Assembly (NCBI GenBank): GCA_030627005.1
Contig: DAOUSW010000002.1
Coordinates: 27,568-91,567, forward strand
Direction of reading: 5' to 3'
Origin: MTP4 sp9310u
GTDB lineage: Archaea; Halobacteriota; Methanosarcinia; Methanosarcinales; Methanosarcinaceae
Length of the DNA stretch: 64,000 nucleotides
Position numbers and translations under genes: made by a program. The stretch's first letter is position 1, and every line of letters starts with the position of its first letter. A model generated the notes under the pieces. The model was not told the DNA's origin. It did no database searches and saw only the letters and a list, made by a program, of their open reading frames with translations. Of the stretch, positions 47,157-54,699 are shown in pieces.

Positions 47157-47393
47157 TTATTTTCCGTCACTCTTTTTGGTTCCTATTTTCTTATTTTTGA
47201 TTTTCTTATCGTTTATCATCAGGTTTCCGTCTTTCTTTCCGTCTTTCTTTCCATCTTTCTTTCCATCTTTCTTTCCATCTTTCTTTCCATTTTTCATTCC
47301 ATCTTTCTTTCCATCTTTCATTCCATCTTTCTTTCCATCTTTCTTTCCATCTTTCTTTGCGTCTTTCTTTACGTCATTGTTAAAGTCAAAGGG
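47157..47393 (-). other. open Lys/Asp/Gly repeat frame directly after the sdhB stop
   Basis: Downstream of the iron-sulfur subunit's TGA (47394-47396) the same frame stays open for 79 codons to a TAA at 47157-47159. It encodes NDVKKDAKKDGKKDG-type repeats and then IKNKKIGTKKSDGK. This suggests a former C-terminal Lys-rich tail cut off by the TGA, or a short separate peptide started at one of the in-frame ATGs. Neither is proved. Confidence 0.5.
47226..47374. repeat. 12-bp microsatellite (TCTTTCTTTCCA)
   Basis: About twelve units of a 12-bp sequence, written on the + strand as tctttctttcca with G/C and T variants, lie between the iron-sulfur subunit and lyase genes. Confidence 0.92.
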
Positions 47394-48161
47394 TCACTTT
47401 GGCTCCTTCCCGAGCTTCTGGACTTCCTTTCTTGCCTTGCCAATTCCCAGGATCGGGGGAACGCCTTTCGGGCAGACAGCCTTACAGTTGGCGTTAAACT
47501 CGCAGCCCCACCAGCCGCTTTTGTCGTTAGCGAGCAGGAGCCGGGAGTCGTCATCTGCTTCACGGGGGTCGATATGGAAACGGTAAAGCTTGGCAAGGGC
47601 CGCAGGCCCCAGGAACTCTTCCTCCCTTCCCGAAATCGGGCAGGCCCCCACACAGGAGGCGCAGAGCACGCAGTTCGTGTACTTTTCAAGATCTGAAACG
47701 GAATTGGGATCCATTAAACGCTCTTTTTCAGGAGCTTTCGAAGCCGGCTTGAAGGTGGGTTCGACTGCCCGGTAGAACTCAAAGAATTTATCCATGTCCA
47801 CGATCAGGTCCTTTATTTTAGCCAGGTTTGGGAGAGGTTCAACAAGCACTTCGGTTTCCGGGTCCCAGTCAACAGTCTCTTCCATTCCCGGAAAGGGCCT
47901 GAGTTTTACCTGCCCTTCGCCTTTGAGGAGGGACTCCACCTGGGTCCTGCAGGCCAGCCTCGGCACCTTATTGATGAGCATCCCGCAGCTCCCGCAGACG
48001 GCACCCCGGCAGGAGTAGCGGAAAGCCAGGGAATCGTCAAGCACCTCCTGGATCTTGAAAAGGGCAGAAAGCACGGTCATCCCGGGCTCGGGCTTGATAT
48101 CAAAGCTGTCGTAGCGGGACTTCCCGTTTTCCCCGTCATAGCGAAACACTTTCAGCTTCAT
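47394..48161 (-). CDS. sdhB: fumarate reductase/succinate dehydrogenase iron-sulfur subunit
   Basis: 255 residues from ATG 48161 (MKLKVFRYDGENGK); the longer frame to 48203 would overlap the flavoprotein end and is not conserved. The [2Fe-2S] site is CRGAVCGSCGM plus a later Cys (PRLAC). Two cluster sites CVLCASCVGACP and CEFNANCKAVCP serve the [4Fe-4S] and third cluster. No CCG domain is present, so it is not a full thiol:fumarate reductase TfrB. No membrane anchor genes are adjacent, so the enzyme is probably soluble. It transfers electrons between the flavoprotein and an unidentified carrier. Confidence 0.9.
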   Translation of the reverse strand: MKLKVFRYDGENGKSRYDSFDIKPEPGMTVLSALFKIQEVLDDSLAFRYSCRGAVCGSCGMLINKVPRLACRTQVESLLKGEGQVKLRPFPGMEETVDWDPETEVLVEPLPNLAKIKDLIVDMDKFFEFYRAVEPTFKPASKAPEKERLMDPNSVSDLEKYTNCVLCASCVGACPISGREEEFLGPAALAKLYRFHIDPREADDDSRLLLANDKSGWWGCEFNANCKAVCPKGVPPILGIGKARKEVQKLGKEPK

Positions 48162-48192
48162 CAGTAAACACGCCCCATCAGCACAAACTCCA

Positions 48193-50052
48193 TCAGTATA
48201 CACGCTCCTTTACAGGGAACTTTCCAAGCCTGACTGGCTGGTATTCGAGCACCGGTTTTCCATCGAGCTTTCCTTCAGCTCCCCGCCCTTCCAGGCGGTA
48301 AACCGTGTGAGCAAGGAAGTTTTCATCATCTCTGTCCGGGTAATCGGTCCGGGCATGGGAACCCCGGCTCTCGTTCCGGGCTATTGCACCCCTTGCCACG
48401 GCTTCCGCGATGTCGAAGAGACCCCTCAGTTCCAGGGCGTAGATAAGGGCCTGGTTGAAAACAATAGATTTGTTGTCGATGTAGACCTCGGGGTAGCGGC
48501 TTTTGAGTTCCCGGAGCTTTTCGAGCCCCTCTTCCATCTTCTTTCCTTCCCGAAAGACCCCGAAAGACTCGAACATAAGCTTCTTCAGCTCGTCCCTGAG
48601 CCCGGCCATTTTCACGCCTGAGTCCCTGGCAAGCAGGGCTTTTATCCTTTCGTCTTCTTCGGAGAGCTTTTCCAGAACTGCTTTTTCATCCTCTTCTCTC
48701 ACCCGGACTCCGGACCCGGAAGAAGAGAGGGTTTTTCCGATTCCCTGCCCGGCAAGTTTTCCGAAGACCACGGTCTCGAGCAGGGAATTTCCTCCCAGCC
48801 GGTTTGCCCCGTGCACGCTTACGCAGGAACATTCCCCTGCCGCATAAAGCCCGGGAAGTTCGGTTGCGAGGTCGTTTCCCACAGCTATTCCCCCCATGGA
48901 ATAGTGCTGGCCGGGCTGCACCGGGATTGGCTCTTCTATCGGGTCGACGCCTGCAAAGTCCATGCTGATCAGGCGGATGCCGGGGAGGCGTTCCATAATC
49001 TTATCTTTGCCCAGGTGCTGGAGGTCGAGCAGGACGTACTTATCGTCAAAACCCCTACCTGCATCGATTTCCGGCTGGATCGAACGGGCTACGATGTCCC
49101 TAGGGGCCAGTTCCATGGATTTCGGGGCATAGGCTTTCATGAAGCGCTCGTTTTTATTGTTCAGGAGGTACCCGCCTTCCCCCCGAGCCCCTTCGGTGAT
49201 CAGGATGTTGGTCCCGTAAAGGGTGGTCGGGTGGAACTGCACGAATTCCATGTCCTTTAAGGGGATCCCGGCCCGCAGCGCCAGGGAAGCCCCGTCCCCG
49301 GTATTGATCAGGGCGTTTGTGGACCGGGTAAAAAGCCTCCCGAAACCCCCTGTTGCCAGGAGCAGAGCCCGACAGGCAAACCCGTGCAGGGTCCGGTCGG
49401 CAAGGTTCAGGCAGGTGCAGCCCACGCAGCGTTCTCCCTGTTCCGGACTTTTCCCCTCGGAAGAAACCCCGGCTTTCACAAGAGAGGTTACGAAAAACTC
49501 TTCGTAAAAAGTGATCTTTCCGCCGCTTTTACTCCCTTTACTTTGCTCCAGTTCCCTGCCCATGAGCTGTTCGTAGAGCGTGTGCAGGATGTTGTGCCCG
49601 GTCCGGTCGGCTGCGTAGCAGGTCCGCGGGAACATCCCACCTCCGAAGGAGCGCTGGGCAATCCTCCCGTCTTCCTGCCTCGAAAAAACGGTCCCGAAGT
49701 GCTCAAGCTCTATGACGGCTCCGGGCGCATTTTTGCACATCAGCTCCACGGCGTCCTGGTCGGCAAGGTAGTCCGAACCTTTGACCGTGTCAAAGGCGTG
49801 GTCTTCCCAGGAATCCCCGGCCTGTACATTCCCAAGTGCTGCGTTCATCCCGCCCTGGGCTGCAACCGAATGCGAGCGGAGCGGGTGCACCTTGGAAATA
49901 ACTGCAGTGTCAAGCCCGGCGTCCACCGTTTCGATGGCTGCCCGAAGCCCTGTAAGCCCTGCCCCGATGATGATGACGTCATGAGTGTGGATAGAGTATC
50001 CTGATTCTGTTTCTTCTCCCCCCAATTCTTTTCCCCCGAAGTTTATAGTCAA
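48193..50052 (-). CDS. sdhA: fumarate reductase/succinate dehydrogenase flavoprotein subunit
   Basis: 619 residues. FAD-binding VIIIGAGLTGLRAAIE at about 26-41, the His-Ser covalent flavin motif SHSVAAQGGMNAAL (about 61-75), the substrate/active-site region around EFVQFHPTTLYG and the HTDYPDRDDENF-like C-terminal (ARTDYPDRDDENF) are all present. It catalyses interconversion of fumarate and succinate. It lies 31 bp upstream of the iron-sulfur gene in the same direction. In methanogens such enzymes usually serve fumarate reduction in an incomplete reductive TCA route. Confidence 0.92.
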   Translation of the reverse strand: MTINFGGKELGGEETESGYSIHTHDVIIIGAGLTGLRAAIETVDAGLDTAVISKVHPLRSHSVAAQGGMNAALGNVQAGDSWEDHAFDTVKGSDYLADQDAVELMCKNAPGAVIELEHFGTVFSRQEDGRIAQRSFGGGMFPRTCYAADRTGHNILHTLYEQLMGRELEQSKGSKSGGKITFYEEFFVTSLVKAGVSSEGKSPEQGERCVGCTCLNLADRTLHGFACRALLLATGGFGRLFTRSTNALINTGDGASLALRAGIPLKDMEFVQFHPTTLYGTNILITEGARGEGGYLLNNKNERFMKAYAPKSMELAPRDIVARSIQPEIDAGRGFDDKYVLLDLQHLGKDKIMERLPGIRLISMDFAGVDPIEEPIPVQPGQHYSMGGIAVGNDLATELPGLYAAGECSCVSVHGANRLGGNSLLETVVFGKLAGQGIGKTLSSSGSGVRVREEDEKAVLEKLSEEDERIKALLARDSGVKMAGLRDELKKLMFESFGVFREGKKMEEGLEKLRELKSRYPEVYIDNKSIVFNQALIYALELRGLFDIAEAVARGAIARNESRGSHARTDYPDRDDENFLAHTVYRLEGRGAEGKLDGKPVLEYQPVRLGKFPVKERVY

Positions 50053-50266
50053 GAATCAAAATACCTTCACTAATTTCACGTGACATGTTAACCACAGAAA
50101 GCACGGAAAACACGGAAATGAAGGAAGTACGGGCACAATTCTTCCGTGCTTTCTGTGTCTTCCGTGGTTATAATGTCTTATCCGAGTCTTTTCCTGCCCG
50201 TCTGTGTTTTCCGTATTTATACTACCTCAAGTTTAACTGTAATATTTACGTTCGGAACTATAATTG
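50044..50266. mobile_element. MITE-like palindromic element, copy 2 (expanded)
   Basis: Ends TATAGTCAAG and GGAACTATAATTGA, inverted. The internal palindrome CCACAGAAAGCACGGAAAAC/CTTTCTGTGTCTTCCGTGG is as in copies 1 and 3, with an extra 60 bp near the right end. The left end overlaps the flavoprotein gene's start region. Confidence 0.85.
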
Positions 50267-50338
50267 AAGTGATTGAAATTGAAGTGATTGAAGTAACTGA
50301 AGAATTGAAGTCGGGATTTGAATCTGAGCCGTGAAAGC

Positions 50339-51973
50339 TCAGAGCTCACAGACAAGGTTCCCGAGCTCGATTGAAAAGGTCTCGTAGTTTACGGAATAGT
50401 CAATCGGGCACTCGACAACCACCACTTTGTTGAGGGCAAAGGCTTTTTCCAGGACTTCGGCGAGGTCGTCTCCTTCTTCCACCCTGAAGCCTGCAGCCCC
50501 GAAACTTTCGGCAAAGCGGGCAAAGTCCGGGTTCCCGCAGTCAAGGGCAAAGTCCTCAAAGTGCATCTTCTTCTGTTTCCACTTGATGAAGCCAAAGGCA
50601 TTGTCGTTCAGGATAAGGACGACTACCGGAATCCCGTAGCGGATTGCGGTTTCGAGTTCCTGGCAGTTCATCATGAAACCCCCGTCCCCGCAGATGGCAA
50701 GCACCCTTCTTTCCGGATGGAGGAGTTTTGCGGCAATTCCGGCAGGGAGACCTGCGCCCATGGTGGCAAGGGCGTTGTCCAGGAGGACGGTGTTCGGGGC
50801 ATAGGTCTTGTAGAGGCGGGAGAACCAGAGCTTGTAGATCCCGTTGTCCAGGCTGATGATGTCTTTCCTGCCGAGCACTTCCCGGACGCTCCGGACAACC
50901 GAATGAGGCAGGGGAGGATAACTTTTCCCGACCGGAGCGTTGATTTTGCCTTCGATGAAAGCCCTTGTTGCTGCAAAGATGGGAAAGTCCCGTTTCTCCG
51001 GGATTTTTGCAGCAATTTCCCGGACAGAGAACGCGATGTCCCCTATGACTTCCAGGTCGGGGTTAAAGTACCTGTCAGGCACGGACTCCACGAAATCGAT
51101 GTTGATGATCTTCTTGTCCAGGTTTTTGTTCCAGAGGTAAGGAGGGTATTCCACTATATCGTAGCCCACGGTTATGATCAGGTCTGCCTCGTCAATCCCG
51201 CAGTTCACGTAGTCATGGGTATGGATCCCCGTGGCAAAAAGGCTGCATGGGCAGTCGTCAGGAACGACGCCTTTTCCCATCTGGGTATGCACCAGGTAGA
51301 TCCCGGTCTTATTGGCAAAGCACTCAAGTTCTTCAGTGACGGCTTTCCGGTTTGCCCCGGACGAGACTATGATCAGCGGGTTTTTAGCTTCCCGGATCAT
51401 GGACACCGCTTTTACCACGATAGCAGGAGAGGGCGCAGGAGGCATGATATCGCTTCGCTTCTGGACCTTTGCGTCGGTCTCATCTTCAGCAACGTCTTCC
51501 GGGAGCTCGATATGGACAGCCCCGGGCCGCTCGGCCTCGGCGTGCTTGAAGGCGTTTCGGATAACCGTAGGGATCATCCCGGGGTCGTTGATAGATACGG
51601 CTTTTTTGCAGAGCGGCTCCATCATCCGGACCACGTCCACGAGCTGGAAACGGGCCTGCCAGTTATCGGTAAGGGCTTTCTGTCCCGAAATCGAGATGAA
51701 AGGAGCCCCGATAAGCTGCGCCTGGGCGACCCCGGTTACAAGGTTGGTTGCTCCCGGCCCAAGGGTTGAAAAACAGACCCCCGCCTTCCCGGTAAGCCGC
51801 CCGTAAGCCGCAGCCATAAAAGCAGCTGCCTGCTCGTGCCTTATAATGACAATTTTTATCTTCGAGTTCCTGAGCGATTCCAGCAGGTCCAGGTTTTCCT
51901 CCCCCGGAAGCCCGAAAATGTATTCCACCCCTTCTTCTTCAAGCTGGGCTACGAAAAGATCCGACGCTTTCAT
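50339..51973 (-). CDS. TPP-dependent enzyme, probable 2-oxoglutarate decarboxylase (acetolactate synthase family)
   Basis: 544 residues from ATG 51973 (MKASDLFVAQLEEEGVEYIF); the longer frame to 52036 is encoded by the MITE just upstream and is not original. The TPP site Glu lies in IRHEQAAAFMA, the TPP/Mg motif is GDGGFMMN to LILNDNA, and the family motif GPGATNLVTG is present. By fold it belongs with acetolactate synthases, but its neighbour is a succinic-semialdehyde-type dehydrogenase. This is the pairing described for the cyanobacterial 2-oxoglutarate decarboxylase bypass, related genes of which were noted in some methanogens. I infer 2-oxoglutarate to succinic semialdehyde plus CO2; acetolactate synthase remains possible. 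Confidence 0.7.
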   Translation of the reverse strand: MKASDLFVAQLEEEGVEYIFGLPGEENLDLLESLRNSKIKIVIIRHEQAAAFMAAAYGRLTGKAGVCFSTLGPGATNLVTGVAQAQLIGAPFISISGQKALTDNWQARFQLVDVVRMMEPLCKKAVSINDPGMIPTVIRNAFKHAEAERPGAVHIELPEDVAEDETDAKVQKRSDIMPPAPSPAIVVKAVSMIREAKNPLIIVSSGANRKAVTEELECFANKTGIYLVHTQMGKGVVPDDCPCSLFATGIHTHDYVNCGIDEADLIITVGYDIVEYPPYLWNKNLDKKIINIDFVESVPDRYFNPDLEVIGDIAFSVREIAAKIPEKRDFPIFAATRAFIEGKINAPVGKSYPPLPHSVVRSVREVLGRKDIISLDNGIYKLWFSRLYKTYAPNTVLLDNALATMGAGLPAGIAAKLLHPERRVLAICGDGGFMMNCQELETAIRYGIPVVVLILNDNAFGFIKWKQKKMHFEDFALDCGNPDFARFAESFGAAGFRVEEGDDLAEVLEKAFALNKVVVVECPIDYSVNYETFSIELGNLVCEL

Positions 51974-51997
51974 ACAAAAAACTCCTGAATGTTTTAC

Positions 51998-52164
51998 AAT
52001 TATAGTCAATACCCCAAATTTCTTCACCAATCTCAAGTGAAAGTTTAACCACCGAAAGCACGGAAAACACGGAAGAAGGGAGATTGGGGCACAATCCTTC
52101 CGGGCTTTCCGTGTCTCCCGTGGTTGTAATGCAAGTGTAAATCTTACGTTCTGGACTATAATTG
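51998..52164. mobile_element. MITE-like palindromic element, copy 3
   Basis: Ends AATTATAGTCAAT and CTGGACTATAATTGA, inverted. Internal palindrome CCACCGAAAGCACGGAAAAC facing CTTTCCGTGTCTCCCGTGG. It lies between the aldehyde dehydrogenase and TPP enzyme genes, and its right-hand strand provides an artificial N-terminal extension to the latter. Confidence 0.88.
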
Positions 52165-52225
52165 ACCACTACGTCCTTCACCTGTTGACCGTGATGATCC
52201 TTTATTTGTTGACCACCACAGTCCT

Positions 52226-53590
52226 TTATTTGTTAACCACCACAGTCTTAATATTTACGAACTCCTTAAGTCCGTAATGGGAAAGCTCCCGGCCTACCCC
52301 GGACTTTTTGATCCCGCCAAAGGGCAGCTTCGGGTCGGACTTGGCCATCCCGTTAATAGCCAAAAGCCCGGACCTGATCCTCTTTGCAAGCCTCTCCGCA
52401 CGCTCCGGGTCCTTTGACCAGACAGCACCCCCGAGCCCAAACTCGGTGGAGTTTGCGACCTTCACGGCTTCGTCCTCGTCTTTGACCGTGATCACCGGGG
52501 CAATCGGCCCGAAGATTTCCAGGCTGCATATCTTCATGTCGGTGCTGGCAGCCGGGACAAGCGCAGGCCTGAAGAAATAGCCCTTTTCGTGCTCGACCCC
52601 GTGGACCATTGGCTCGGAACCTTTCTTTTCCGCATCCTTCAGGACCTTTTCAAGCTCCCCGACAAATTCCTTTTTCGCCATGGGCCCGATGTCGGTCTCC
52701 GGGTCCATGGGGTCCCCGACCTTGAGCTGCTGCATATATTCGTCGAACCTCTCGGTAAACTCCACGACCACGTCTTCCATGACGATAAAGCGCTTTGCTG
52801 CAATACAGCTCTGCCCTGAATTGATAAAGCGCGCCTTTACCGCCATCCGGGCAGCCGCGTCCACGTCCGCGTCCTCGAGCACGATGAAGGGGTCGGACCC
52901 GCCAAGTTCCAGCACAAGAGGCTTGATCCTCTTTCCTGCAAGCCCCCCTACCGCAGAGCCGGCCCTGATGCTTCCCGTAAGCGAGACCCCGTCCACCAGG
53001 TCCTCGTCAATGATTTTCATCGCAGTCTTCGAGTCGATCAGCAGAGTCTTGAACACGTTATCAGGCAGCCCTGCCTCCAGGAAGACCTTCTGGATCTCCA
53101 GCGCAGACCCCGGCACGTTAGAAGCATGCTTGAGCAAACAAACGTTTCCCGCAGCTAGCGCCGGCACCACAAACCTGAAAACCTGCCAGAACGGGAAGTT
53201 CCAGGGCATGATCCCGAAAATGACCCCAAGCGGCTCGAAGGTGATGTAGCTTTTTTCGGCATCCGTTTCTACAGGCTCGTCCTTTAGAAAAACGGCTGCG
53301 TGCTCCGCATAATAGTCGCAGGCCTTCGCACACTTCTCGACTTCTGCCAGGGCTTTTTTTATCGGCTTTCCCATCTCCTTCGTTATGACCTCGGCATAGA
53401 CCTGCTTGTTCTTCCTTAAAACGTCGGCAGCCCGGGCAATGTACCTGACCCTCTCCTCCACAGGCAGGGTACTCCAGCCATCAAAAGCAGCCCTCGACTT
53501 TTCGATTTGCTGCTGGCAGTCTTTGAAAGAAAGAGCTTCGTATGTCCAGTTAAGCTCTTCAGTATAAGGATTAACGGATTTGAATTTCAC
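52226..53590 (-). CDS. NAD(P)-dependent aldehyde dehydrogenase, succinic semialdehyde type
   Basis: 454 residues, full length for this family. The catalytic Glu lies in LELGGSDPFIV (about 227) and the nucleophile Cys in NSGQSCIAAKRF (about 262); the oxyanion Asn is in MPWNFPFWQ (about 130), all intact. It lacks the N-terminal 25-30 residues of long forms, as do compact succinic semialdehyde dehydrogenases. It is upstream of the TPP enzyme on the same strand. The pair would turn 2-oxoglutarate to succinate. Substrate is inferred from context. Confidence 0.82.
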   Translation of the reverse strand: MKFKSVNPYTEELNWTYEALSFKDCQQQIEKSRAAFDGWSTLPVEERVRYIARAADVLRKNKQVYAEVITKEMGKPIKKALAEVEKCAKACDYYAEHAAVFLKDEPVETDAEKSYITFEPLGVIFGIMPWNFPFWQVFRFVVPALAAGNVCLLKHASNVPGSALEIQKVFLEAGLPDNVFKTLLIDSKTAMKIIDEDLVDGVSLTGSIRAGSAVGGLAGKRIKPLVLELGGSDPFIVLEDADVDAAARMAVKARFINSGQSCIAAKRFIVMEDVVVEFTERFDEYMQQLKVGDPMDPETDIGPMAKKEFVGELEKVLKDAEKKGSEPMVHGVEHEKGYFFRPALVPAASTDMKICSLEIFGPIAPVITVKDEDEAVKVANSTEFGLGGAVWSKDPERAERLAKRIRSGLLAINGMAKSDPKLPFGGIKKSGVGRELSHYGLKEFVNIKTVVVNK

Positions 53591-53921
53591 ATTGTTCCCC
53601 CCTGCTTAATAATTGGGGGGTTTTGGGTATTATAATTTAGGGAGGGGGGGAAAGAAAGAGGGAGAGGGGGGAGAGAAGAGGACAACTTATATTGAAACTC
53701 CAACAAAACCCCGTATGTAACTCCTAAGGAACAGGAACTAATCGAAGTAAAAATCGAATACTTCGCCTTCGTCCTTCCTCGGTTACAATATCTTCGGGCG
53801 ACACCGTAGGATGGACAAAAAAAGAAGAATTAGCCGATATTAGAACTCAATTATGAAAATACAAAAACTTATTGATGGAACTCAAATATATTCTACTTCC
53901 ACAATTACCTATTTAAAAAAA
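53591..53921. other. spacer, nothing recognised
   Basis: 330 bp between two minus-strand genes. A purine-rich GGGAGGGGGGGAAAG tract at 53640-53680 is near the aldehyde dehydrogenase start and could hold its promoter region. No coding potential seen. Confidence 0.4.
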
Positions 53922-54656
53922 TTATTTCAATAAAATTGTTGAAGAAATTACTTGATCAAAACCTGATTCGAGATATATCACACCAAATAATGCTTCAACT
54001 ATAGTTCCTTTGATGTGGTTAATTTTTTCCATTTTGCTACATAGCTGATTTGAATTAGAAGGAATCCTAGAATCAAACAAATCTAATTTGTCACAGATTC
54101 TTCCCAAGTTTTCGTTTGATGCTAAAGTAGATCTTTTTATTGATAAATCTCCAACATTAGAGATATTAGGCTGCCAGAGAATTTGCACGAGTGCTAAATC
54201 AATTACAGCGTCACCTATCAATGCCAAAACTTTGGCTGCCTCATCCATACTTAAGTAAGGTTCAAAATTGTATTCAAGACCAAGTTTTGAATAATAGACA
54301 TTCAACTCTATGAATAAATTTTTAATACTTGGTTGGATAAGAGATAAAACAACTAAATCTGGTTCAGCAAAATTATAGTTGATAATTTTTTCTATTTCGG
54401 CAAGTTTATACTTTTTAACATTTTGAACTTCCTCGTCAATTTCTTTTATCTGGTTAATCCAATTTGTAATCTTTTTCCTCTCATTGATTTTAGCTTCTGG
54501 AAGCAGATCCATTTGATGTTCCAATTCTTTTTCAATTGCTAAAAAATCATCAAAAATTCCTTGAACATTCCATTTCAACCGAAGGTAGGATTCACCCATT
54601 TTATTATTCATATGTATCTCACACTCAATTTTTCCATCAAACGTTGAGTTATTCAA
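53922..54656 (-). CDS. RNase III-domain-like protein of the defence island
   Basis: 244 residues. After a helical N-terminal region (1-120), residues 130-240 follow the RNase III plan: LALIGDAVIDLALVQILW for the signature helix and HIKGTIVEALFGVIYLESG for the last. The Asp of GDAV and the Glu of VEAL are kept, but the first signature Glu is Ala (VLALIGD for LEFLGD) and the second Asp is Thr, so two of four metal ligands are missing. It could be an inactive or altered nuclease. The AT-rich composition differs from neighbours. It sits just downstream of brxL on the same strand, with a 44-bp gap. Confidence 0.7.
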   Translation of the reverse strand: MNNSTFDGKIECEIHMNNKMGESYLRLKWNVQGIFDDFLAIEKELEHQMDLLPEAKINERKKITNWINQIKEIDEEVQNVKKYKLAEIEKIINYNFAEPDLVVLSLIQPSIKNLFIELNVYYSKLGLEYNFEPYLSMDEAAKVLALIGDAVIDLALVQILWQPNISNVGDLSIKRSTLASNENLGRICDKLDLFDSRIPSNSNQLCSKMEKINHIKGTIVEALFGVIYLESGFDQVISSTILLK

Positions 54657-54699
54657 CCACTGATAAAATGAAAATCAACATAAAATAAAATTGAAAAAA

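Noticed and set aside
47176..47586. + strand ORF rich in Phe/Ser/Pro repeats
   Set aside because: It is the antisense of the KDGK repeat and the end of the iron-sulfur subunit gene.
50339..52036. Plain acetolactate synthase annotation and the 52036 start
   Set aside because: The first 21 codons come from the MITE, and the neighbouring semialdehyde dehydrogenase favours a 2-oxoglutarate decarboxylase; acetolactate synthase cannot be excluded.
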